Below, one piece after another: positions 1 to 8,330 of a DNA stretch of 64,000 nt. The stretch comes from CAWGJF01 sp963715745 (GTDB lineage Bacteria; Bacteroidota; Ignavibacteria; Ignavibacteriales; Ignavibacteriaceae): NCBI GenBank assembly GCA_963715745.1, contig OY970271.1:1054001-1118000 (forward strand), given 5' to 3'. The translations under genes and the position numbers were made by a program. A model generated the notes under the pieces. The model did no database searches. It was not told where the DNA came from and was given only the letters and a program-made list of their open reading frames with translations. Positions within the stretch are counted from its first letter, which is position 1. Every line of letters starts with the position of its first letter.

Positions 1-675
1 AAACTTCAGATATTGGGGAAACTATCTGCCAGCCTCATCCATGAAATCAGAAATCCTGTTTCTGTTATCAAGATGAATCTTGATTACCTGAAAAAAAATG
101 AAAAGCATTTTTCACAGGAAGTAGTGGAAAGTATTAACACCTGTTCAGAAGCCGCCAGGCGGCTTATTTCCGTTGTTGATAGTTTCTCTGATTTTTCTAA
201 AAGTCACAAAAAGAGAACTGAATATTGTTCTGTAAATGAAATTTCAAATATTGCTATAAAAATTTTGCAAGCAAAAGCTTCGGAAGTAAACTTGCAGATT
301 AAAACTGATTTTCAACCAGATCTGCCATCGATAACTTTTCACAAAGATAAATTATTACAAGTATTCCTGAATCTCATAAGCAATGCAATCGAAGCTGGGA
401 ATAAAAAAAATTATATACAGGTGAATTCATTTGTAAAGAAAGTGAACGGAGAAAAGAAAATATTTTGGGAAGTTGAGGATTTCGGAAAAGGGATAAAAGA
501 AAATCAGCGTGAAAAAATATTTCAGGATTTTTATACTCGTAAAAAAAACGGGACAGGACTTGGACTTGGTGTATGTAAAAAATTACTTCAAGAGTATAAT
601 GCAGAAATTGATTTTAAAAGCAAACCTGGGTATGGTTCTAAATTTTTTGTAAAACTTAATCCGAACAGAAAATAA
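1..675 (+). CDS. Sensor histidine kinase, C-terminal part (5' end outside window)
   Basis: The reading frame is open from the first base, so the gene begins upstream of the window. What remains is the transmitter: a HisKA helix pair with the H-box SASLIHEIRNPVSVI, an N-box (FLNLISNAIEAG), a G1 box (VEDFGKGI) and a G2 box (GTGLGLGVCKKLL). It would autophosphorylate on the His and pass the phosphate to a response regulator. The sensor domain cannot be seen. Its stop lies 3 bases before the ATG of an NtrC-type regulator, so the two almost certainly form an operon and a cognate pair. The H-box subtype (HEIRNP) fits NtrB/AtoS-like kinases that partner sigma-54 activators. Confidence 0.9.
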   Translation, partial: KLQILGKLSASLIHEIRNPVSVIKMNLDYLKKNEKHFSQEVVESINTCSEAARRLISVVDSFSDFSKSHKKRTEYCSVNEISNIAIKILQAKASEVNLQIKTDFQPDLPSITFHKDKLLQVFLNLISNAIEAGNKKNYIQVNSFVKKVNGEKKIFWEVEDFGKGIKENQREKIFQDFYTRKKNGTGLGLGVCKKLLQEYNAEIDFKSKPGYGSKFFVKLNPNRK

Positions 676-678
676 TAA

Positions 679-2073
679 ATGTCTCACAAAATTTTAATTA
701 TTGATGATGATGAACTGGTTTGTAATACTTTTAAGCGGGTACTTACAAAACTGGAATATAGGGTTGAAATTTGTTTGGAAGGAGAAAAAGCCGTTGATAA
801 AGTTAAACAATTCGAACCCGACATAATTTTGCTGGATATTTATCTGACCACTATGAATGGTCTTGAACTTCTGAACATTTTCCAAAAACAATTCTATGAT
901 ATTCCGGTAATTATGATAACAGGTTACTCCGATGTAACAATTGCAGTTAAGGCAATGAAATCAGGAGCTTATGATTTTCTGTTAAAGCCTGTCGATATAG
1001 AACAATTAAAAATTATTATTCAAAAAGCTTTGTCTAATGTCAATCTGAAAAAAGAAGTAGACAAACTAAGCGCAATAGTAAAAGATGATTTACTTTCAAG
1101 AGACTTTTTTGGTAAAAGCGGCAAGATTAATAAAATACTTTCAGCGGCTGAAAAGCTTGCCAAAAGTTCTGATACAACTATTCTGATTGATGGAGAAAGC
1201 GGAACCGGCAAGGAAATGATTGCCAAATATATTCACCAGAACAGCCCGCGTAAAGATGGCCCATTTATCCAGATTAACTGTTCGGCGATTCCCAGAGAAC
1301 TTGCAGAGAGTGAATTGTTCGGACATGAAAAAGGTGCATTTACAGGAGCGCAGCAAAAAACCAGGCTTGGTAAATTTGAACTTGCTTCAAAAGGTACAAT
1401 TCTGCTGGATGAAATAGGTGAACTTTCTGCCGAAATGCAGGCAAAACTTTTACGTGTTTTACAGGAAAAGAAATTTTATAGAGTAGGTGGTGAAAAAGAA
1501 GTTGAAGTTGATGTTAGAGTTCTTGCAGCAACAAACAAAAATCTTGAAGATGAAGTAAAAAAAGGGAACTTCAGACAGGATTTGTTTTACCGGTTGAATG
1601 TGGGAAATGTAACAATTCCCCCTTTGCGTGAAAGAAAAGAAGATATTCCAATACTGGCTTATGCTTTTCTTAATGAATTTGCCCGGAAGTTTGATAAGAA
1701 GGTTAAAAGAATAGAACAAACAGCATTGGAATTGCTGGAGAATTATTCCTGGAAAGGAAACATAAGAGAATTAAGAAATGTTATGGAAAGAGCTACTTTA
1801 CTTTTAGAGGAAGATGAACTTAAAGAAAAACATTTCCAGTTTATTTTACCTGCAGGAGTTACAGAATCACCTGTTCAGGGTGAAGATTTTATATTAAAAA
1901 TTCCATCTAACGGAATTAAAATTGACTTGGTGCTGAGGAAGCTGATTGAAGACACATTGAAAATTACAAACGGAAACCAAGTGAAAGCTGCTAAAGTTTT
2001 GGGACTTTCCCGCTCAAAATTAAGATATAGGATGGAACAGCTTGGAATTGAAATAACAAAAAAAGTGCAGTAA
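679..2073 (+). CDS. NtrC-family sigma-54-dependent response regulator
   Basis: 464 residues in the standard three-domain order. Residues 4-118 are a receiver with the acidic DDD near the N terminus, the phospho-Asp in ILLDIYL near residue 53 and Lys in LLKPVD. Residues about 145-365 are a sigma-54 activator AAA+ domain with Walker A GESGTGKE (about 172-179) and the sigma-54-contacting GAFTGA loop (about 219-224). The last 40 residues are a Fis-type helix-turn-helix (NQVKAAKVLGLSRSKLRYRM). The protein should remodel sigma-54 RNA polymerase at -24/-12 promoters when phosphorylated by the kinase encoded just upstream. A candidate sigma-54 promoter lies at 10133-10147 in this window; a link between the two is only inference. 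Confidence 0.95.
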   Translation: MSHKILIIDDDELVCNTFKRVLTKLEYRVEICLEGEKAVDKVKQFEPDIILLDIYLTTMNGLELLNIFQKQFYDIPVIMITGYSDVTIAVKAMKSGAYDFLLKPVDIEQLKIIIQKALSNVNLKKEVDKLSAIVKDDLLSRDFFGKSGKINKILSAAEKLAKSSDTTILIDGESGTGKEMIAKYIHQNSPRKDGPFIQINCSAIPRELAESELFGHEKGAFTGAQQKTRLGKFELASKGTILLDEIGELSAEMQAKLLRVLQEKKFYRVGGEKEVEVDVRVLAATNKNLEDEVKKGNFRQDLFYRLNVGNVTIPPLRERKEDIPILAYAFLNEFARKFDKKVKRIEQTALELLENYSWKGNIRELRNVMERATLLLEEDELKEKHFQFILPAGVTESPVQGEDFILKIPSNGIKIDLVLRKLIEDTLKITNGNQVKAAKVLGLSRSKLRYRMEQLGIEITKKVQ

Positions 2074-2095
2074 AACAATTAAAGTATTTACCACT

Positions 2096-2592
2096 TCAAT
2101 TTATATTTAAATTATTCTCTTCATTTTTATTACCATTTATCTCAAAATATTGAACAACATCACTGATGGTTCCTATTTTTGCTGTTGTCGGATCAAGATT
2201 TTACAATTTGTTGAGCAGAAAATTTGATTTATTAAAAATATCATTTGACCTGTCAACCAATTTTTCATCTATTTCCGCTTCTTCCATTTCAAGAACCAAC
2301 ATCTGCATTTGGGAATTCAAATTCTGAATTATATCCTGTACTATGCTTACAGTTGTTTTAAACAACTGGATCTATTTAGTAATAAGCTTTTTATTTCTTA
2401 ACCGGTCAAACATAATCAAACCTATAGGCAAAAATAAACTAATTGGTATGAGAAAATAATTTTCGTTTTTTCAATCTGGTTGAAATAAAAAACAACCGGC
2501 CTGATACCACCAATTAAATTCATGGTTAATAGAACAACCAGCATAATTGTAAAAGTGATTGTGGATGGGGACAAAATATTTTTAATCCTCAT
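2096..2592 (-). pseudogene. Broken small membrane protein with cytoplasmic helical tail
   Basis: Read on the minus strand from ATG at 2592, which has a strong GGAGG Shine-Dalgarno (2599-2603), the frame gives MRIKNILSPSTITFTIMLVV and a first membrane segment ending near VVFYFNQIEKTK. About position 2460 the coding potential jumps frame and continues as YFLIPISLFLPIGLIMFDRL, a second membrane segment. The rest is a charged helical stretch (IQNLNSQMQMLVLEMEEAEI ... DISDVVQYF-like end, GTISDVVQYFEINGNK) to a TGA at 2096-2098. Two in-frame stops, TAG after RNKKLITK and TAA after FLLNKL, interrupt it. One frameshift plus two nonsense codons indicate a decayed gene of about 165 codons. The two-membrane-segment plus coiled-coil layout resembles a small signalling or chemosensory protein, but the family was not recognised. 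Confidence 0.65.
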
Positions 2593-2938
2593 AACAACCT
2601 CCAGGAAAATTATTATAAGTAACCTTAACCACCCAGATCCCGGCATTTAAATAAAGAAGACGAAATTAATTTTTGTACACCTCCTCTTTTTTAAAGTTTA
2701 ATAAAAATTGAATACAAATCAATAAAGCCAAAAAAATAAAGATTTGTTGAGATTATTACTATTTAAGAATAGAGTCTGAATTCCAATTATTTAATAAAAA
2801 TCAGTATTAATTTGACTTAATAAAACAAATCCTTAATTTTTTTAATAATTTGTTGATTATATACGTGAAAATTAACTTTGTTTGTAAGCATTTGTTGTGT
2901 TTATTTGTTTATGATTAAAGTACATATATGCAATTTTA
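2593..2938. other. Intergenic region upstream of the large PAS kinase
   Basis: AT-rich divergent spacer between the decayed minus-strand gene and the plus-strand kinase. No ORF or RNA gene is apparent. It contains the Shine-Dalgarno of the decayed gene at its left edge and one candidate Bacteroidota-type promoter (2853-2880) near its right edge. Confidence 0.6.
2853..2880 (+). promoter_or_regulatory. Candidate Bacteroidota-type promoter for the PAS kinase
   Basis: TTG at 2853-2855 and TAACTTTG at 2873-2880 fit the Bacteroidota -33/-7 pattern (TTTG and TAnnTTTG). The 17-base spacing is slightly short. It would give a leader of roughly 50 bases before the ATG at 2939. In such AT-rich DNA a chance match is possible. 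Confidence 0.3.
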
Positions 2939-5701
2939 ATGGGTAATAAAATGGGTGACAAATCCTCAAAGTGGCCATTCATAATTGTTTCACTATTAAT
3001 TATCGCCATATTAGTTACATCTGCCTTTATTTATTATGAGACTAAAACTAAAGAAATACGTCACGATAAAAATCTAACACTTTCTACAATAAATCATCTG
3101 AAGCTTGAACAGATAAGCCAGTGGCGAACTGAAAGCATCGGGCAGGCAAAATTCATATCGACAATCGGGCAGGTTATAAGATACACAGACCGGCTTATAA
3201 AAGATCGTAACAATAAAGAAGCACAAGATTATTTTGACGAAACTTTACTGCCATTAAAAACAAATCATAACTTTGAGAACATTTTAATATGCAACAAGGA
3301 TGGTGAACTTTTATATTCTCTTGATGAAAGTTTCAGCACAATTGATTCGGTTACTTCTGAAAATATTAAGTCTTCCGTTCAGGGGGATTCGCTGGTATTC
3401 GGGGAGATTCATTATAACAGTGATAAAAATAAAATCTGCATTGATATAACTACACCGATAAGAGATAATGATGGAAAGGTGATAGGATCTTTTACAGAGG
3501 TCATTTTTCCTGTCCGTTTTTTATTCCCGATGATACACAACTGGCCAATGGAAACACATACCGGTGAAACATTATTGGCAAAAAAGCTTAATGACCGGGT
3601 TGTGTTCCTAAGTGAACTGAGATTTAAAGACAATTCCCGGCTTACTCAATTTATCTCACTCTCAGATACCGAAGTAGTTGCAGTAAAAGGAACAATGGGT
3701 GAAAGAGGAGTGATTGAAGGAATCGATTACAGGGGAACAGATGTACTTGCAGAATTAAAACCAGTTCCCGGAACTGATTGGTTCTTAATAACCAAAATAG
3801 ATAAAGACGAGATTTATTCTGAAATTTTCTTCCGGGCAGAAACAGTAATTTTTATTGTGGTTATATCAATTCTGACAATCATTTTTGGTGCCCTCTTTTT
3901 TTACAAATACAAACAAAGTAATATTTTCAAAAAACTGTTGTCAAGAGAACTGGAGTTCAAAGCAACTCTTTACAGTATCGGAGACGCAGTTATTACCACA
4001 GATTCCCGGGGCAATATTAAGCAAATGAATTATGTTGCTGAGAAGCTGACAGGATGGAAAGAAAAAGAAGCTTCTAATAAAAACATTTCTTCCGTTTTCG
4101 TAGTTCTTGATGAGCATACAAATAAAAATGTTGATAATCCTATAGATAAAGTTTTAAAAGCCGGTACTCAAATAAAGCTAGCAGACTATATAACTCTTGT
4201 TTCCAAAAATGGTGATAAAATACCGATTGCTGATAGCGGTTCACCCATAAAAGACAAAGAAGGCAACATTATAGGGGTAGTGCTTGTATTCAGAGATCAA
4301 ACCATTGAAAGAGAAAAAGAAAAACAACTGTTAGCAAGTAATGAGAAATTCAAATCAATTTTTAATTCAGCTTTTGATTCTATTTCACTTACAAAATTAG
4401 AAACAGGGGAATTAATTGAAATAAATGATGGCTTTGCAAAAGTATTCGGCTTCAAGAAAGAAGAAATTATTGGCAAGACGACTACCGAAATTGGAATTTG
4501 GTCCGATCCATCTGATAGAGAAAAGTTTGTCGATATGTTAAAGTCACATGGCAGGGTTCGTAATATGGAAGCAATAGGAAAAAGGAAAGATGGTACATTG
4601 TTTCCTGGTGTTATCTCGGCGGGTATTATTAAAATTCATGAAGAAAGTTTTATTTACACAACCGTCAGGGATGTTACCGAAAGGAAACGGTTTGAGGAGT
4701 CTCTTAAATTAAGTGAAGAAAATTATAGAATGCTTTTAGATTTTGCCTCCGAAGCATTTTTTCAAACAGATGAAAGTGGTGCTATTGTAACAGTAAACAG
4801 AAAAGCTGAAGAGTTAACCGGATATTCCAGAAAAGAGCTATTAAATCTAAAAGCTGCAGATCTATTACCGGAAGAGAATCTGAAGAAAGTTCCTTTCAGA
4901 TATGATTTGTTGAAGGCTGGACAAAGTAGAAGAGTAGAGAGAGTTCTTCTAAGAAAAGATTCAAAACTGGTTGATGTAGAAATGAACACTGTGCAGATGC
5001 CTGATGGTACTTATCAGACCTTTGCCAATGATATAACTGACAGGAAAAATTTTGAAAGAGATATTCAAAGATTCAAATTTGTTTCTGATTATGCACCCAA
5101 TGCTGTCTTTTGGATGAATGAATCAGCAGGTTTTGATTATGTAAATGAAAAAGCTTGTGAGTCACTTGGTTATACACGTGAAGAATTATTGAAACTTAAC
5201 CTGTTTGATATAGATCCCGCCTACTCAAAAGAAAGGTGGAATGAAAGATGGAAATATAACCAGGAACATAAAGTGGGAACTGAAATACTGGAATCATTTC
5301 ACAAAACTAAAAACGGTTTAGTATTTCCTGTCGAAGTGATTGTTCAAAATTATTATATAGAAGATTCAATTCTTCATGTTGCTTTTGTCAGGGATATATC
5401 ACAAAGAAAGCGGGCTGAAGAAACACTAAGAAAGTTATCACAAGCAGTCGAACAGAGTAATGTATCTATTGTAATTACTAATAAGGAAGGTGAAATTGAA
5501 TATGTTAATCCGAAGTTCAGCAAAGTAACTGGTTATAAAGCAAATGAAGTTTTTGGGAGAAGCCCAAGGATTTTAAAATCAGGATTTCATAGTAAAGAGT
5601 TTTATAAAGAATTATGGGATACTGTACTTTCGGGAAAAGATTGGCAGGGTGAAATTCAAAACAAAAAAAAAATGGTGAATTATTTTGGGAACATGATTTA
5701 A
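2939..5701 (+). CDS. Multi-PAS membrane sensor, N-terminal part of a frameshifted hybrid kinase
   Basis: 920 residues: a membrane segment at about 11-30, an extracytoplasmic Cache-like sensor (about 40-295), a second membrane segment (about 303-322), then five PAS repeats starting near 335, 467, 593, 711 and 829. PAS hallmarks such as ITTDSRGNIKQMNYVAEKLT and ITNKEGEIEYVNPKFSKVTG are clear. The frame ends abruptly inside the fifth PAS after a run of ten A (5663-5672). The expected PAS ending (NGELFWEHDLISPIFDGSGN) lies in the next frame and runs without interruption into the kinase at 5749-6957. One extra A would give a protein of about 1,335 residues. As written, this half has no kinase core. 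Either the gene is mutated, the run is miscalled, or slippage on A10 makes the full product. Confidence 0.85.
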   Translation: MGNKMGDKSSKWPFIIVSLLIIAILVTSAFIYYETKTKEIRHDKNLTLSTINHLKLEQISQWRTESIGQAKFISTIGQVIRYTDRLIKDRNNKEAQDYFDETLLPLKTNHNFENILICNKDGELLYSLDESFSTIDSVTSENIKSSVQGDSLVFGEIHYNSDKNKICIDITTPIRDNDGKVIGSFTEVIFPVRFLFPMIHNWPMETHTGETLLAKKLNDRVVFLSELRFKDNSRLTQFISLSDTEVVAVKGTMGERGVIEGIDYRGTDVLAELKPVPGTDWFLITKIDKDEIYSEIFFRAETVIFIVVISILTIIFGALFFYKYKQSNIFKKLLSRELEFKATLYSIGDAVITTDSRGNIKQMNYVAEKLTGWKEKEASNKNISSVFVVLDEHTNKNVDNPIDKVLKAGTQIKLADYITLVSKNGDKIPIADSGSPIKDKEGNIIGVVLVFRDQTIEREKEKQLLASNEKFKSIFNSAFDSISLTKLETGELIEINDGFAKVFGFKKEEIIGKTTTEIGIWSDPSDREKFVDMLKSHGRVRNMEAIGKRKDGTLFPGVISAGIIKIHEESFIYTTVRDVTERKRFEESLKLSEENYRMLLDFASEAFFQTDESGAIVTVNRKAEELTGYSRKELLNLKAADLLPEENLKKVPFRYDLLKAGQSRRVERVLLRKDSKLVDVEMNTVQMPDGTYQTFANDITDRKNFERDIQRFKFVSDYAPNAVFWMNESAGFDYVNEKACESLGYTREELLKLNLFDIDPAYSKERWNERWKYNQEHKVGTEILESFHKTKNGLVFPVEVIVQNYYIEDSILHVAFVRDISQRKRAEETLRKLSQAVEQSNVSIVITNKEGEIEYVNPKFSKVTGYKANEVFGRSPRILKSGFHSKEFYKELWDTVLSGKDWQGEIQNKKKMVNYFGNMI
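5663..5672 (+). other. A10 run at a frameshift site
   Basis: Ten consecutive A residues where the reading frame of the PAS-rich kinase breaks. Insertion of one base (or a -1 slip) joins the two halves with a continuous PAS C-terminal motif. Runs of this length are known both as polymerase-slippage sites and as sequencing-error hotspots. Confidence 0.8.
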
Positions 5702-5748
5702 TTTCGCCGATTTTTGATGGAAGTGGTAATATAACACACTTTGTAGCT

Positions 5749-6957
5749 ATGAAGGAAGATATTACAGAGAAGAAAAAAATGCTGGAAGAACTTGTAGCTG
5801 CAAAGGAGCGTGCAGAAGAAATGAATAGGGCCAAACTTAGCTTCTTTACAAATATGAGCCATGAACTTAGAACACCTTTTGTAGGCATTTTAGGATTTGC
5901 AGAATTGCTTGAAGAAACATTAACAAATCCAGAAGAAAAAGATTATGCAGCAAAGATTGTTCAGTCTTCCAGAAGACTCACAGATACGCTGAATAAAATT
6001 TTAAATTTATCACGACTTGAATCGACCGGTTATGAAGTTTATTTAAGCCCTGTAAATGTAAATGAATTGGTTACTGAAGTTGGTGCGTTATTTGTTCAAT
6101 ATGCAAAAACGAACAACACAATAATAAAAATAGAAACTAATTTTGATGACAGGAAAATTAATACTGACATAAAGCTGTTTGAAGAAATTTTAAATAACTT
6201 ATTGAATAATTCTGTCCGCTTTACAAAGAATGGTAAAATAACAATCAAAACTGAAAAGGTAGTTAAAAATAAAGAAGACTTTCTCAGGTTAACTGTTTCT
6301 GATACTGGTATCGGGGTTCCAAAAGAAAAGCAGGAAATTATTTGGCAGGAATTCAGACAAGCCAGTGAAGGATTTAGTAGATCATTTGAAGGTACTGGAC
6401 TCGGCTTAACAATCACTAGTAAATATGTTGAATTACTTGGAGGAAAAATTGAACTGGAAAGTGAAGAAAATAAAGGGACTACTTTCAAAATTGAAATACC
6501 TGTGGTAAATGCAGAAGTACCCGGGACGAAAAACGGAAATGATGATGTTAGGGATTCACGAACTTCTGATTTTCATTTAAAAAGAGAAGTTAAAATTCTT
6601 TTTGTTGAAAATGATAAAGTAGCCAGTGATTATGTTAAAAGAGTTTTAAAGAATCAATATAACATTGATGTTGTTGACAATGGGGACGAAGCTTTGTCTA
6701 TTGTTAAAAAATATGATTACGACATTTTGCTGCTTGACATAAACTTAGGCAGAGGAATTGACGGTGTTGAACTAATGAAGACAATAAAAAAGCAAAAAAA
6801 ATATTCAAGCACACCTATGGTAGCAGTAACAGCTTTCGCAGCAGAATCAGAAAAAAATGAATTTTTATCAATGGGGTTTACTCACTATTTATCAAAACCT
6901 TTTACGTCTTCTGAGTTGAAGAAATTACTTGTTTCTATTTTGGCCAAATCAATTTAA
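5749..6957 (+). CDS. Hybrid histidine kinase-receiver, C-terminal half of the frameshifted gene
   Basis: 402 residues from the first internal ATG, though coding clearly begins upstream in this frame near 5670. It has a PAS/PAC tail, a HisKA H-box FFTNMSHELRTPFVGILGF (His about 38), HATPase boxes LNNLLNNSVRF, VSDTGIGVP and GTGLGLTITS, and a C-terminal receiver from about residue 281. The receiver has the phospho-Asp in LLLDINLGRGIDG (about 329) and Lys in LSKPFTSSEL. It belongs to the 2939-5701 sensor. If translated alone it would be a soluble kinase without sensory input. The H-box and receiver are intact, which argues against long-standing decay. Confidence 0.88.
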   Translation: MKEDITEKKKMLEELVAAKERAEEMNRAKLSFFTNMSHELRTPFVGILGFAELLEETLTNPEEKDYAAKIVQSSRRLTDTLNKILNLSRLESTGYEVYLSPVNVNELVTEVGALFVQYAKTNNTIIKIETNFDDRKINTDIKLFEEILNNLLNNSVRFTKNGKITIKTEKVVKNKEDFLRLTVSDTGIGVPKEKQEIIWQEFRQASEGFSRSFEGTGLGLTITSKYVELLGGKIELESEENKGTTFKIEIPVVNAEVPGTKNGNDDVRDSRTSDFHLKREVKILFVENDKVASDYVKRVLKNQYNIDVVDNGDEALSIVKKYDYDILLLDINLGRGIDGVELMKTIKKQKKYSSTPMVAVTAFAAESEKNEFLSMGFTHYLSKPFTSSELKKLLVSILAKSI

Positions 6958-7149
6958 TTGGGTATTATTTGTTCAAATATAGCCATAGTACTAATATTCT
7001 TACACAATAAATATTTTAAATTTTCCCTGCCACAAAAAACAATCCAAAATTCATTTTTTTGCAATTCTAATTTACGTTCACCTGGAACGTAAATTGAAAA
7101 ATATGATTTAGTATCTGACAAATTCTTTCTTTTCAACCAGAAGGAAAAT

Positions 7150-7419
7150 ATGAAGATTTTATTATTGATAGGTTTTATTATTTTGGGTAAAATCATTTTA
7201 TCACATAATGTGGTTTTAAATTATTTTTTAAGGGATAATAAAGAAATCACTGAAAACACTAATATAAGTTATGGGCTTACAAATTTTGATTATTTAATAA
7301 TTAAACTGTTTATTATTGTAACTATAATATTAATGACTGGTAACTATCTATATAAAAAATGGGAACTACAAAGAAGAGTTGAATTCAGTTTTGAAAAAAA
7401 AGTCTTGATGAAGAAATAA
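7150..7419 (+). CDS. Small two-helix membrane protein, unknown
   Basis: 89 residues. A hydrophobic N terminus (MKILLLIGFIILGKIILS) acts as signal anchor or first membrane segment; a second segment lies at about 52-70 (IIKLFIIVTIILMTGNYLY), followed by a basic tail. AGAAGGAAAAT precedes the ATG as a Shine-Dalgarno. It sits between two kinase genes on the same strand. No family was recognised. Its place among sensors suggests a membrane accessory of signalling, but that is only context. Confidence 0.55.
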   Translation: MKILLLIGFIILGKIILSHNVVLNYFLRDNKEITENTNISYGLTNFDYLIIKLFIIVTIILMTGNYLYKKWELQRRVEFSFEKKVLMKK

Positions 7420-7477
7420 ATGATAATTAAGGAGAATTTATTATACTTATAAATATGTTATTCAAAATCTGGTAGAT

Positions 7478-8136
7478 ATGAAAAAGGATGATAAAATATT
7501 AGTAGTCGAGGATGATAGGGATACATGTTTATTCTCGAAAAATTATTAAGTAAAAATGACTTTGAAGTTAAGACAGTTTACAATGGTAAGGAAGCACTGG
7601 AAATTATTGATTCATTTAGTCCAAAGGTCATTTTAGCCGATTGGACAATGCCCGTTATGGATGGTCTGGAACTTTGTAACATTGTTAAAAAGAGTGAGAA
7701 GTATAAAATAATTTACTTTATTATTCTTACTGCAAGAACTTCATTACGTGATCGTGTAATAGGATTGGATATTGGTGCAGATGATTTTTTAGTTAAGCCT
7801 TTTGAAAACCAGGAACTAATTGCCAGGTTACGATCCGGTATCAGAATATTCGATCTTCAAAATGAATTAAAGAACATTGAGCACTCTAAAGCAGTTATTG
7901 AAATTGCCTGCACTATCGGTCATAAAATAAATAATCCGCTTAGTAGTTTAACAATGGCCCTGGAAAATCTGAAGAACGAATTGAAAGATAAAGATACTGA
8001 CAATTTGCAGGAAGAATTTTCAACAATTACTAAATCACTGCAAAGAATAAATGATCTTATAAAACAATTAACACACCTTGAAAATCCTGAAATCATTAAT
8101 TATACTGATGACAGTAAAATGATCAAATTAGATTAG
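7478..8136 (+). pseudogene. Response regulator with DHp-like helices, frameshifted near its start
   Basis: The natural start is ATG 7478, giving MKKDDKILVVEDDRDT, a perfect receiver N terminus, but that frame stops at 7547-7549. The rest continues in another frame from about 7525 as FILEKLLSKNDFEVKTVYNG. One missing T in the short T run at 7527-7529 restores it. The receiver has its phospho-Asp in ILADWTMPVMDG, Thr in ILTARTS and Lys in LVKPFENQ. After it comes a helix pair with IGHKINNPLSSL, an H-box-like motif, but no ATPase domain follows. The intact product would be a receiver-DHp protein suited to phosphotransfer rather than autophosphorylation. If translated only from ATG 7525 it would lack the acidic pocket and be inactive. 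Confidence 0.75.
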
Positions 8137-8330
8137 TATAATTAAGTAATTATTTCCAACCGATATTATAATAACAACTTAAAATTCTTTTAACGACAAG
8201 AGGATGAGTTAAACTTCTTTATAGTTTAAATAACTGATTTACATTCCAAGTAATTTTTCCACGATATCTGCTCAAGGATCTTGTCTTTAAATCAATATTT
8301 GATTGGCATAATTGTAGTTATAATAAGAAA

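Noticed and set aside
8304..8318. Sigma-54-like sequence TTGGCAT...TAGT upstream of the hybrid kinase at 8331
   Set aside because: The -12 half lacks the GC and the first transcribed base would fall on the start codon.
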